This document shows, in pieces, positions 14,301-25,522 of a stretch of 64,000 nucleotides of DNA. Source of the DNA: Trema orientale. Its lineage: Eukaryota; Streptophyta; Magnoliopsida; Rosales; Cannabaceae. The stretch is taken from assembly GCA_002914845.1 (NCBI GenBank), contig JXTC01000009.1, positions 503,509 through 567,508 of the forward strand, given 5' to 3'. The number at the start of each line of letters is the position of its first letter. Position 1 is the stretch's first letter. Under the pieces are notes generated by a model. It was not told the origin of the DNA. It ran no database searches and saw nothing but the letters and a program-made list of their open reading frames with translations. Both the position numbers and the translations under genes were made by a program.

Positions 14301-16888
14301 ACTCCATACCAACATCTTCTGTTCAATCACTTCCTGTAAAGACAAAACAACAGAAACTGAAATTGATTTGTGTTCTATGGCTTGCTGACCAATTATTCTA
14401 CAGGAAGTGATGCAGATTATTGGTATTCTTAGTGGTAAAATGGCAACTAGTATAAAGCTTCAATTTCAAATCGAATATCACATAAAAATTGAGGTCCCCA
14501 AGGAAAAAAACTATAATAATAAACCAAAATAAATGATCAACACTACTAATTGTCATTGGATATATATTGTGTGACAGCGATAGCCACCAAATAGAACCCT
14601 ATATTTTATATGCACAATGCAATCGAAGTAGATGAGCAATACCATAGCAACGGATGCATATGAAAGTCCAGAACAAACTCCATCCATGTAGGAACTATCA
14701 CAGTCATGATAAACCCAAGGGAAGAGAAGAATAAAATAGATCTCCAAATATCATTGTAGGTCCTTGATTGAGAGGATTCTTTACTTAAAAAGCATTCCCA
14801 TATTTGAAGTACAAATTTAAAGACCGATGGAAAAAGAAGAAGGCCAAGCAGCATCCCCTGTGCACAGAAGAGAACAAGATTGTTCTACAGCTATAACTTT
14901 CACAATCAACTTCATCACCATACAAAATCTTACCTGAATAATGATACCAATCTCACTTCTTTTACTTCCATATCGTACCAACCCTTCGGCAATCAACAAC
15001 CTAGATGCCTGTTGGAACAAACTGTGTCACCAACAATATCACAAGCCAGTTTGTCCTGTTGGGTTTTTTGTGGGGGGGGGGGAGAAGAGAATTAAGTGCA
15101 GAAAGGAACCTTACCTTTGCTATCGATAATGCCAACATGTCGCCTAAATAGAGAACGAGACCTGATGTCACCAAGAGTGCTTCTCCTGAGTGGGAGTAAA
15201 CAAACTAATATTATCAACAAAAGAATTAAAAGTGGAGCCTATACAAGACAAAAATATTCGTTAAAAAAATGAGAAATCATCATTGAAGAAAATAATTCAG
15301 CGAAAGCAGTGCTGAATAATTCAATTTAAGTAACTCAAATGTACTTGATGGAGACAGTTTAAAATAGGAAAATTAAATATAATTGTATTTCAAAAGAAAA
15401 AGACAATTAATGGTCGCAAAACATATCATTTAAAAACAAGGTATATTCAATCTGTTTTTCCTTCTTCCTTGTTTTTTTTTTTTTCCCCATCTCCTTCCCA
15501 CCATATGAAGTTTCACGGCATAAGTATGAATAGAAAAGAACTAATGACATAGAAAATAGCGGCATGATACATACCAATGGAAGCACAGCATGGAAAAGTA
15601 TTGAGAAGATGTTGTATTAATTTCACAGCTGCCAATCCATGACAAAGCATCCACAATAGCTTTAACACCGTATTGAAGCCTGCGAAAGAATGAGTAAACA
15701 ACAGTGTCAGCAGAGATACTTTTAAACTTAAAACACAGGCAGAAAAAAGAATAACAAGAGGTTGTAGTTCAAGAAGAAATACTCACCAGTAAGAGATATT
15801 GTACCAAGAGAAACACAGCACAGTGCTGTATACAAGCCTATGCAAATTAAGCTGAACTTCACATGCCAAGCACTATGCAGACCAAGGGGCCGCATATCGC
15901 CAGGTGCACACCATACAAGCACGCAGAGAAATATAAGTACACCTAAGCAGCAAGCCGAAGTAGCCCAGTACTGCATCGTTAGGTGCTCAAACTCTACACA
16001 ATGGAAATGGAACACATCATCAGAATTTTTCGAAAGATAATGCAGTCAACAAAAAGAGCCAAAAGAAAAGCCAAGCCATATGAATATTAAACAAAGCTAC
16101 AGATGAGACCAAATCTCTACTAACTTTAATAAGTGGAGAGGTAATTCCTAAACTAAACGAATTGAACGATGCTAATCTAATCGACGCGATAATTGAGACT
16201 CCAAACAGTATCCATAAGTAAATCCAAGCTATACTTAGTTAAGCTTAGGGACAATTCATACAACAATCAAAACTTTTAACTCGAAAACATCGGGTTCGTA
16301 CCTTCGATTTCGACTTCCTTGAAGGAAACTGCCCTCCACGTCTGTATCAACTTGGACAACATAACAGTGGGCAGCGTAACTGCCCCTAACAGTATACCCG
16401 AGGAAGCACCGGGCCTGAAATGCATAATAAATTACCAATTTAATCATTTTCCTCTCAAGTAACAAAAAGAGTGAATACAATAAACATAAATTTCACACTA
16501 CAAATATATTATTTATATATATATATATATATGATCAACCGCATCTGAATCCTAATGAAAATTGCGAAATTGAATTCCAACTTCGAATTGAAACCCTAAG
16601 AAAATTCACAATTTGAAATAAAATTGACAAAAATTAGAGAGAAGTGAGTAAAGAAGGAAGGAAGGAAGGAAGAAAAAGGCATGAATGAATATGAATTTAC
16701 CTGGTTTTGAAAAGAGGGAGGGAAATGGGATCGTCGGCTCGGGCGTCGAGGGATAAGGCGGCGAGTGCGAGAAGAGATAAGGCGAGGCCATGGCAGAAGA
16801 GAGAGGGAGGGAGAGAGACGACGACGCGAGCCACGAAGACGACCACCACCGCTCTCTCACCGTTCACCAGCGACGCCATGGCCGCCAT
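11342..16888 (-). CDS. DOK1: dolichol kinase (14 exons, 566 aa)
   Basis: CTP-dependent kinase that makes dolichyl phosphate in the ER membrane for N-glycosylation, GPI anchors and mannosylation. Exons, 5' to 3': 16701-16888, 16302-16414, 15787-15993, 15575-15679, 15115-15185, 14934-15008, 14643-14857, 13530-13719, 13329-13394, 12682-12770, 12461-12575, 12047-12098, 11853-11953, 11342-11455. All introns are GT-AG, phases agree and the total is 1701 nt. The protein is a string of membrane segments. The conserved C-terminal kinase region contains HFSLLLGCALPIWMSSG, FAGILSLGIGDTMASMVG and RWSKTGKKTIEGTAAG, carrying the GDxxAS and KTxEG motifs of the polyprenol kinase/CTP-transferase fold. It ends LDNAFIPLVFYSLLCL, as in plant homologues. 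Length matches plant DOK1 (about 570 aa). Start: first ATG (MAAMASLVNGERAVV); a second ATG lies three codons later. Exon 1 is GC-rich. The gene looks intact. Confidence 0.93.
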
Positions 16889-18463
16889 TTTGCAAAAACT
16901 CAAGATCGGGCTTTGTTGCAGTGTCGTTGGATTTACCAAAGCCTGCTATTCTGAATTTTACAGCCCAAGGAATCGAACTTTTTTTTTTTTTCACAAGAAG
17001 AAAACTAATTTTATTTTTATTTTATTTTTTGAGAAAAGGTCAGCAGTTTAACTGTTAGTTACAAAAATGTTAGTTTAAAAAAAAAAAAAAAAAAAAGGTG
17101 TGAGGTGGAAGGCGCGCAAATGAGGAATATCCATTTGGAAATACTCTACGCGTTCAAGAAGTCCGGCACCAAACCATGACTTTAAGGAGTTACTAGTTGG
17201 GACCAAAGATTATTCATTATACCATTTTTTAACAAGCATCATTACTCTTATATATTCAACTTACCGGTCTTAAAGTTTTGGTTTGTCTGAGTCAAAGAGT
17301 ATTAAATTTGGGATTAATTATACAATATTCGACGCTTGAACTATTTAGGAAAGTCAAAACTTCTAAATTTGTCATTTTGATCTTAAAACTATTAGAAATG
17401 TTCCTCAGTGGTCTTTTTTTCGAAAGTTAAAATGTTAACAGAATACATATGTGCAGGCTCTTTTTGTTTTTCACTTTTTTTTTTTTTAAAAAGGCAGTTT
17501 TTATTTGTTAATCTGCTACTCTGCTTTCAAATATAATGGGCTAGCAAGGGTAAATACAATTTGCAAACGAGGATGGGAAATTGGATTGTTGATTGACTTG
17601 TATATATTTGAAACTGAAGACAACAATGGAATAAGGAGTGATGAAAGATTTTGACCAAAACCGGCCTCAAAGATCACCTCAGTTAGTTCAATTCAACCTA
17701 AACTACTGATATGTTGACCTGGAAGGGGGTGCTGGGGGAATATATGTATATGTATATGGTTGCAATCTAGTAAGTATTTTTCTTTTTTACCTAGGATTGG
17801 TGCCTTATATGTATATATATTATAGTTTCGTGGATTTCACCCACAAACCGATTAAGAGAACCTCATTTTGAATTGGTTATGTTATTGGATAGTTGGTATT
17901 ATGCGTAATTTCTTGTCTGCTCGAATAGGCTGCTCGCTTACTATTTCGAGAACTAGATTAGAATTTAATGCGAGAATTTCTGCTCGAAGACTCCAAAAAA
18001 AGCATAATAAGAACAGCGAGCTGATCAACTTCAAATCCAGATTTCTTCACTCATTGAGAAAATAGTCGCAACTCTTTAGTGGGAGACAAAACTTACCCAC
18101 TCCTGACAACAGCAAATCATTTTCAACTACTACCACCTGCTCACTATAGTAGAGACTTGTTCCTACCTTATATATAGACTCCAAAACAAAAAAGAGGGAG
18201 ATCTAAAAAAAAAAATTCAAAATCACACTTGTATACAAAGTCTTCTCTCAATAATATCAACTACAATAGATATAGGCTAAACAAATTCTGGCTGAACTAC
18301 TATAAAAAGTGTATCATTTCCCTTCTTTATAATCATTTTTCCATCACAAATTACAATCTTATTATTACACCTATTTTTGGTATCGTAAACCAATTTTTGG
18401 TGTCAACAGTTGGTACTTAGTGAGTTCATAAGCATGTTAAGGAAGGATTTGTGTAGACTATAA
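16889..18463. other. 5' flank of dolichol kinase and AT-rich intergenic DNA
   Basis: The first 100 bases contain the dolichol kinase 5' leader and promoter (minus strand). The rest is AT-rich with poly-A and poly-T tracts. I see no gene, RNA gene or clear transposon ends. Confidence 0.5.
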
Positions 18464-19675
18464 CTAAGATTCAATGCTAAAAAGCAGGAAGAAAGGCCAC
18501 TCAAAATTAAGTCATAGAGGGTCTTACGATGAACAATGTGCATGGGGTTGGCTTATGTGTAACAATTAAATAAAACAGAAGAAACACATGCATGCGTTTC
18601 ACATGCCTCCTCTTAATATTATTACGATGGACTAACGAAAAAATAACCTATGATAGAAGAATAGTTTAGGACTAAAATGACAAATTTTAAAATCTAAGAA
18701 ATGAAACACACATTTTTAATAATTTAGATAGGGGTGTAAAAAAACACCGACCCACCGAAACTGAACGCCGCACCGATCGCTGGAAAATCGAAAAATCGGT
18801 GCCAGCTAAGCACCGAAAAATTCGGTTTTTAAAACCGACCGAGGGACAGAGAAAGTCAGTCGGTTTCGGTTCTTGTATGCCAAGTCTTTCGGTGACCGAA
18901 AACCGACCTAAACTAACCGAAAACCGATAAAACCGACCGAGAAAACTGAGAAAACCGACCGAAAACTGACCAAAAATCGAAAAAACCGACCGAGATCAAG
19001 AAAACCGACTGAGAAAACTCTAACATTCACAATGAGCCCAAACCGAGAAAACCGACCGAAACTGACCGAAAACCGACTGGTCAGTTACGGTCGATTTTTC
19101 CCTTTCCGACGGTTTGTTTCGGTTTTTGCACTAAGAAAACCGATACGGTCGGTTCGGTGGGATTTTTCAATGAAAACCGACCGAACCGACCGACTTTCAG
19201 CCCTAAATTTAGACACCAATAGAGTAATTAATCTTTAAATGTAAGATTGTTTAGGAAACCAAAATCTATCAACACACCCTGGAAAGAACTCAATCAATAT
19301 ATGCATGGGTTGATTTGTCTAAGATTGAATGCTAAAAGCCAGGAAGAAAGGCAACTCAAAATGCAAGTCATGGAGGGTCTTACGGAACAATGTGCATGGG
19401 GTTGGCTTATGTGAAATAATTAAATAAAACTGAAGAAACACATGCATACATTTCACATGCCTCTTCTTAATATTATTACGACGGACTAACGAAAGAATGA
19501 CCTGTGACAAAAGAATAGTTTAGGACTAAAATAATAAATTTTAAATTCTAAGAAATGAAAGACACATTTTCAATAGTTTAGAGACCAATAGATTAATTAA
19601 TCTTTAAATGTAAGATTGTTTAAGAAACCAAAATCTATCAAAGAACTCGATCAATATCTGCATGGGTTGATTTGG
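18464..19675. repeat. local tandem duplication, about 360-bp units
   Basis: Unit 1 (18464-19318, interrupted by a MITE) and unit 2 (19319-19675) both begin CTAAGATT(C/G)AATGC and both end with a GCATGGGTTGATTT block. Between them they share the CATGGGGTTGGCTTATGTG block and the AATCTTTAAATGTAAG block. With the MITE and its target duplication removed, unit 1 is about 370 bp against 357 bp for unit 2, with high identity by eye. Non-coding. Confidence 0.85.
18729..19205. mobile_element. hAT-type MITE with ACCGACCGAAA-rich core
   Basis: Left end TAGGGGTGTAAAAA; right end on the opposite strand TAGGGCTGAAAGTCGG. Flanked by a perfect 8-bp duplication AATTTAGA. The core is made of many degenerate copies of AACCGACCGA and its complement TCGGTCGGTTTTC. 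The adjacent duplicated unit lacks the insertion and has a single (A)GTTTAGA site, which confirms the boundaries. Confidence 0.9.
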
Positions 19676-20341
19676 CTTTCTTACGTATAAATGTATCAAA
19701 TCTCATAGCGTCACTTGCTCTGTCTCTCCCTCTCTAGTCCTAAGAATATGTCAGTTGTTAGTATTAGAGCGTCGCGTAATTATAAAATTGGATCATAATT
19801 AATTAATTACCCGCATAAAATTTTGAGCATATGTACTTAATAATAAATAAAATAAAGTAACATATTGATGAACTAAACTATCCCAGTTGAGTTCCTTCCA
19901 AAAAAAAAAGAGAGAAGAAAAATCCCAGTTGAGTTGTGCTCTTGTAATTCTCTTATTGACTGATGATCTCACTCAGATCAAAGACGGAATAGCTTAGGAG
20001 AAGAGAAGGGGGGGGGGGTCAAATTTTTTTGAATTATGAAAAGGCCTATGAATTTACAAAAAGTTAGCACGTATGCCCTCCCTCAAATTTTTATATTATA
20101 AAAAAGTACATTTGCTTTTAGAAAATTGGCATTTAGGCCCCCAATTATAGTACTTTGAGATATAACTTACCTTAAAAAATAATTTAAATTTCATCTTTTC
20201 TCCAGACNCATATAATAATTATAATAGAATTAAAATTTATCTTATCTCTAAATGTTAGAATAGTATTATTTTATTTTTCATATATACAATAATTAAAACT
20301 AAACCATTTAGAAAGTGTGGGTTTAATCTAATTCTAATTAT
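19676..20341. other. AT-rich intergenic DNA, no gene seen
   Basis: Contains a G10 run near 20010 and one ambiguous base at 20208. No gene or clear element. Confidence 0.5.
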
Positions 20342-20643
20342 CACAAGCTGTGACTAGGACTAAATATAACTTTTAGTCACAAAAATTTTGTTGAGACTAA
20401 AAGATATCATTTAATCATAACTTGTTACTGATGTACTTTTTATTACAACTTTTTATATATAATACTGAATTTTATTGTGATTAAATGTACCAGTAATTAC
20501 AATAAATTGTAATTTTTGTGACTAAAATTTTTAGTGAGTCTTTTTAATCATGTTACAATGATGATGTCATTTTTTTAGTCATAATTTTTCCACTTTTAGT
20601 CACAAATTTTGGCGTGACTAAAAATAAGATTTTTCTTGTAGTG
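20342..20643. mobile_element. CACTA-like MITE, left end uncertain
   Basis: The right end, read on the opposite strand, is CACTACAAGAAAAATC, a classic CACTA terminus. Subterminal repeats of TTTTAGTCACAAA and its complement occur throughout in both orientations. The left end begins near CACAAGCTGTGACTAGG and is less clear, and I could not match a 3-bp target duplication. Non-coding. Confidence 0.6.
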
Positions 20644-20984
20644 CTATGCGGCTATTTTGGAGAAGCAACATTATTATAATTTATAACTGTAAATTTTCAT
20701 TACACATTTGTTGCATATGCCGGCCCCCAAAATAAAAAATCCTGGCTCCGACACTGATTCAGATCATCATATATAATAGGCTTTTTGCTCTTCTTTATTT
20801 TATTATTGGTTGTTCATCGGAACAGAGCTGCGGTGCATGGTTATCCATCTTTGAGAAGTTATACTAAATATCTTTCTCTTTTTAAAAAATTAATTTTAGT
20901 AGATATTCCTTTTCTTAGGTAAATGGTCTAATATACACGTTTTTATCTAAAAAGTGAAACCCCCCCAAAAAAAAAAAATCTATC

Positions 20985-22563
20985 ACAAGGATCCATCATT
21001 TTCAGTCGCTTCCAACCTCCATACTTCATCAGATAGAGCAGGACGGTCCTTCTTGTACACTGCAATGGGAAAGATAAATTGCAATCAAAATCATTTAACC
21101 TCACTCATAACATGGCTTTGTTTATAAACTTCCAGCTAGCGGAGAAACATTATGAAAGATAAGATAGAGTTGTTACATCATGCAATAATGCAACTAAAAA
21201 TGTAGGAGAAGAGAACTTTGAGAAGATACTGAGCTTCATCTTACAAGCATATACAACATATGAGTTATTTTCATATTATAATTCATCGCAATAAAGAGAA
21301 ATCAAATAAGAAAAAGGACTATCCATACATTTAGGATTTATGGTAAAAACAAAATCAGCACAGTAACAAATCTTAATGATTAAAAGAGAAAAACTTAGTA
21401 GTATAAACTATATATGAACCACTAAAGGAAGGCATAACCCTAGGAAAGGTTCCAAAAGTGCGAACTGAACGACATCGGAAGTGAAAAATATCTCAACATC
21501 AAAAGCAGTATTATTCTATTGACACTGTTAGATCTCGATAAGAAGAGTTAATGACACACTTGGTTCTTGACTGTACAAGTTGTTACGATGTTATATTTTG
21601 GCAATTAACTCCATGAACTTGCTATTATTAGCAATTAAACCCAAATTGAAATGAAAAATAACTAAATTAATAGATAAAACCAAAAAAAATGAAATGAAAA
21701 ACGTGTTTTTTCAATAGCATGAACATAGTAAATAGAGGGGAAAAAAAAATCCTCAAATCACAAGACTAACAATTAAAACCCAAAATTCTAACAAAATCCA
21801 AAACAATGTAGAATATAGAATATAAATATAGTCAAGGACCTTCTTTGAAGTTGTATATAATGGAAGAGGAGCATCAGTCGTTGACCAATCTCCTCCAGCC
21901 CTGCAACAGAGGACACGTATTAAAAAAAAAACATAATTGTCAAGTAATCAAAACTGTAATAACTTACATAGTCCAGGATCCAAATGTGCTCTTAATCCTA
22001 AGATTTTTAACTCACCATCTCTAATCCAGGAACCAAATGTGCTCTTAAAACTAAGATTTTTAACTCACCCTCTTCAAGATGATCCAGGACATTAAAGGAT
22101 TCTGTCTTCCCTCGTAGTACTCTAGTTCCATCAGAATTGTCCACACTTCTTGCCCCTAGCCTGAATTTACTGCTCCTTGTCCAGCTTGAATTATCTGCAA
22201 AAGAAATCTCACCCACATAACCGACACCATCTATAAGATTCAGAACTGTACCTCCTGTAAGAATGGGTCGATCTTTTTCCCTTCCCTCTCTCTTACAATG
22301 TTATTCTTGAACTCTTCAACTGTCCAATTGTCACCTTCATCACCATCAAAGTGACCCTCAAGAACAACAATTTCCACCCTTGCTGAGGATTCAGGCCCAT
22401 ATTTGACAATTTGCCCAGTAAAACAATCGACTAAAGCTACTTGTAATGTGGAATATCCTTCTCCTTCAATTCGAGAGCCGGTTGATACTGGAAGAGAGAG
22501 ATTATTCAAGAACCAAAGCTTTAAGCTCCTTGACTCTGAGAATGTCTCTCTTTCAAGCAATTC
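20985..22563 (-). pseudogene. copy 1: decayed CBP60 fragment
   Basis: Remnant of a calmodulin-binding protein 60 gene. The upstream exon (about 22073-22563) reads through the DNA-binding-domain start ([17 protein letters not shown], the [19 protein letters not shown] block, the [18 protein letters not shown] block) but is frameshifted just after REGKK near 22240-22260; the following part (GEISFADNSSWTRSSKFRLGAR) is in another frame. The next exon survives only as [16 protein letters not shown] at about 21000-21061 and then stops. The intron between has gained about 0.45 kb relative to copies 2 and 3. It aligns with copy 3, so it is a broken paralogue. It is not expected to make a CBP60 protein. 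Confidence 0.8.
21972..22069. repeat. 53-bp-period duplication at an exon edge
   Basis: A 45-bp segment starting TCCAGGA(T/A)CCAAATGTGC and ending AAGATTTTTAACTCACC occurs twice, 53 bases apart. The second copy includes the presumed splice donor (GTGAGTTAAAAATC on the minus strand) of the copy 1 CBP60 exon, so the donor site is duplicated as well. Confidence 0.75.
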
Positions 22564-22752
22564 CTAAGATATAGAGAAAAGATGCACTAGTTATCAAATG
22601 CAATAAGGTCAACTGGACAACTTCCAGCCTTCGGGGTAAGGCGAGGAGAGTTGGAATATACAAGTTTTGAGTTAATTAAAATGCTAAACATGAAATTAAT
22701 AACATGTGAAATATTAATAAATTTGCAAGCAACTAAACAAACCTAGGAAAAT

Positions 22753-24496
22753 ATGTGTTCGTGGTACTTTTTTATTTCTGAAAATGTGTGATTACTTGTT
22801 TGTTACTCAAAAAGATTAAGACAGCATAATTGAGCATAAAAATTAGAGATAAATAAGTAGAGCTATATATACAATAGACAGTTAAGTTAGTCAGATAGAG
22901 AAATATATAACAATAAAAAAAGCAGGTAATTTAAAGATCTGAAACAAAAATAGGAATAGTTAACTGGATTCTAGGGTACTGAAGTGTAAATGACTAAGAT
23001 TAAAAGTACTAAACTTAAATAACAGAAAGTAAAGGAACTGAAATTTAAATATAGCTGAAAGTAAGGTTACTGAAATGTAAATATTGAAAACAAAAGGCTA
23101 TAATATAGAGAGAACCAGTTAACTGGAATAAGCTTATACTGAAAAGTAAAGAGCTGAAAGTAAAATACGATAATATAAAATACCAGGAAATAGAAGATGC
23201 TGCCTTAGTGCAAAAACTACTATGAACATGGGATTGAGGTCTTGAATAGCTCAACATTTATAGAGTTCTTTGAATAAGATGCCAGTATATGTATGAAAGA
23301 AGGAAGATGATGATTTGTTGTTTGAAATATAGCTCGATTACATGCTGACCAAGTCTTGATCATGCATATATATGAGCATAGGTATATAAAACATGAAGTA
23401 GGAACCTTTAATGATCAAATTAAAGGTGTTCACTTCACATTCCTTGTGATGCAGAAAAGTGGAGATGAATGATCAGCCACTTTATGTATATAAATTAGTG
23501 TTTATCAAGTATGAAATAGCACAAAACCCTATAAAATAGGATGTAGTACCTAGGTAATGAATACAAGATAAGGTATAAACAAGGAATAAGAATTAGATGC
23601 TGAAATATATGAAAAAGCAACAAAGATTAGTCACTGTTTATATAGAAACAGTAGCTGATCATACATGCAAAGGCACTAAAGATCACTTTCTGATGTGAGA
23701 ATGAAGTTGAATTAGTGATCCTAGGCTAGGAACATGATCTAGAGTGATATGTAGGAGGTTAGGAGATGTTTTGTAACTATCTGGTAGACTAAAATACAAG
23801 AAAACTGAGAATTTCAGCCACTGCAGTGGCTAGAAACGTGAGCAGCTGAGAGAGAGAGAGAGAGAGAGAGAGAGTGATTGTGTATGAGTATTTGTGTATC
23901 AAGGAATGGTTGTTTGATAGTGAAAGGGCTGCTCCTATTTATAAGGAGCTTAGACTTGGAGGCCAAGAAGTTAGTAAGAGACAAGGTTGCCAAGTGGCAA
24001 AAACAACTTTTACTTGTCTCGTAGGATTTGGTTCTGGCCATAGTTTTAATGAAAGACAATGATTAAGTAATATGGAATTGCTAAGAACCAATTTAGAGTT
24101 TAGTAAACTGCCTTAGGAAGCAACCTAGAAGTTGCCACCTTAGCGATTTCACTCAAAACCAGCAAAGATAAACCAGAAACTACCTGGTTTAGGGGTTAAT
24201 TACTAGGGAAATAACATGATACTTGGTTAGGAAATTTATGCATGTAACAGTAGCTGGTATTCCTTAATTTGGTGCATGTAACTCATGTTCTTATTCCCGT
24301 AAAAGGGTTTACGGTATAGGGTAAGGATACCTTAGCTTAGTTAGGATCTGTAACCACTAAAATAACGCTATTCTGCTTTTTTTTTTTTTAATGTTTTTAC
24401 TCTGTTTTCTGCTTTAATCATATTCAAGCTTAATTTATCATTGATTAGCACTTAATAAAAATTGTTCTAATCAAATTCAAAGACTTACTCCAAAAC
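22753..24496. other. 1.74-kb insertion in copy 1 of the chimeric locus
   Basis: Alignment by eye with copies 2 and 3 is continuous up to CTAGGAAAAT (22752) and resumes at AATCTGCTTCATTCATGACG (24497). The sequence between is absent from the other two copies. It has no recognisable coding region or terminal inverted repeats. AAT flanks both sides and might be a 3-bp target duplication. The left third is built from loosely repeated motifs such as CTGAAAGTAA. Class unknown; it separates the hAT exon from the CBP60 exon. Confidence 0.55.
23848..23874. repeat. GA dinucleotide microsatellite
   Basis: About 13 GA units in an uninterrupted run, inside the 1.74-kb insertion. Confidence 0.95.
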
Positions 24497-24760
24497 AATC
24501 TGCTTCATTCATGACGTCATCAGAGGTACTTCGGTCGATCAAATTTAGTAGTTCATTCTCAAAGCCATCTTGTTCATGATCATACTCGATGAACTCAGTG
24601 ACTTTCTCTAGATTAATTGGCACCAACTTTTCCGCTTTCATTGCGTTGAATTTCTCCATTGTAAACATATTCATTCTCATATGGACAAGATTATCGAACA
24701 TATTAGTTGTCAATTTATTCCTCTTTGCACATGTGGAAGAACTACAAAGTTGACTCAAAA
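24497..24760 (-). pseudogene. copy 1: hAT dimerisation-region exon remnant
   Basis: Minus-strand frame contains [19 protein letters not shown], the [12 protein letters not shown] block and the KLVPINLEKVTEFIEY block, matching the second hAT exon of copies 2 and 3. Upstream (above 24760) the hAT sequence stops abruptly and is joined to sequence that in copy 3 lies in the first CBP60 intron. The main hAT exon of copy 1 is therefore missing. Non-functional remnant. Confidence 0.8.
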
Positions 24761-25169
24761 TGGCAATGAAGAGAAACCAAATAAGTAAAGGATTATCCAC
24801 ACTTTTAGGATTTATACCAAAAACAAAAGCAGCAAGGTAAAAAATCTTATAAGATTAAAAGAAGTAAAAAAACTTAATAACCAAGCAGGGAAGAATGGTG
24901 AAAATAAACCACATCAACCATAGTGTTTGACATAGAAGAGAGAAATAGAAGGAAGGAAAGCGGTAGAGGAATTAATATAGAGATTTGGGGTACGCTAGTT
25001 GTTTGATAGGAAGGAATTTAGGAGAGAAGAAATTAGGCAATAGATTTCAAATTCCCATTTTTAGCCTGTTTTCAAATTCCCATTTTTAACTCTGCACAAC
25101 ACCACAATTGGAAGTGAAAAAAGATTTCAACATCAAAAGCATTATTCTATTAGCACTGTTAGATCTTCA

Positions 25170-25522
25170 TAAGAACTCACATTCTCCTTGATGATCCATG
25201 ACATCAAAGGTTTCTGTCTTCACTTACAGTACTCTAGTTCCATCAGAATTAACCACACTTCTTGCCTCTAGCCTGAATCTACTGCTACTTGTCCAGCTTG
25301 AATTATCTGTAAAAGAAATCTCACCCACATAACCTACACCATCTTTAGGATTCAGAACTGTATCTCCAGTAAGAAGGCGTTTTTTCCCTTCCCCCTCCCC
25401 TCTCTGACAATTCTTTAACTGAACTCTTCAGCCTTCCAATTGTCATCTTCATCATCAACAAAGCCATCCTCAAGAAGAACAATTTCCACCCTAGCTGAGG
25501 ATTCAAGCCCATATTTGACAAT
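25170..25522 (-). pseudogene. copy 2: residual CBP60 exon
   Basis: Distal part of the CBP60 exon of copy 2, starting just 3' of the bHLH insert. It reads [16 protein letters not shown], then a stop after KAEEFS and frame disruption, then [34 protein letters not shown] and a degenerate C-terminal MDHQGE. Damaged by stops and frameshifts. The downstream CBP60 exons seen in copy 3 are absent because the intron is joined to copy 1 sequence at about 24760. Confidence 0.75.

Noticed and set aside
16606..17058. Arg-rich plus-strand frames opposite the first dolichol kinase exon
   Set aside because: They are antisense shadows of a GC-rich real exon.
17330..18720. Possible MITE with ends near 17330 and 18715
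   Set aside because: Only short words such as 'aatttgtcattttgatc' and its complement are shared, and the right copy belongs to the tandem duplication; no convincing boundaries.
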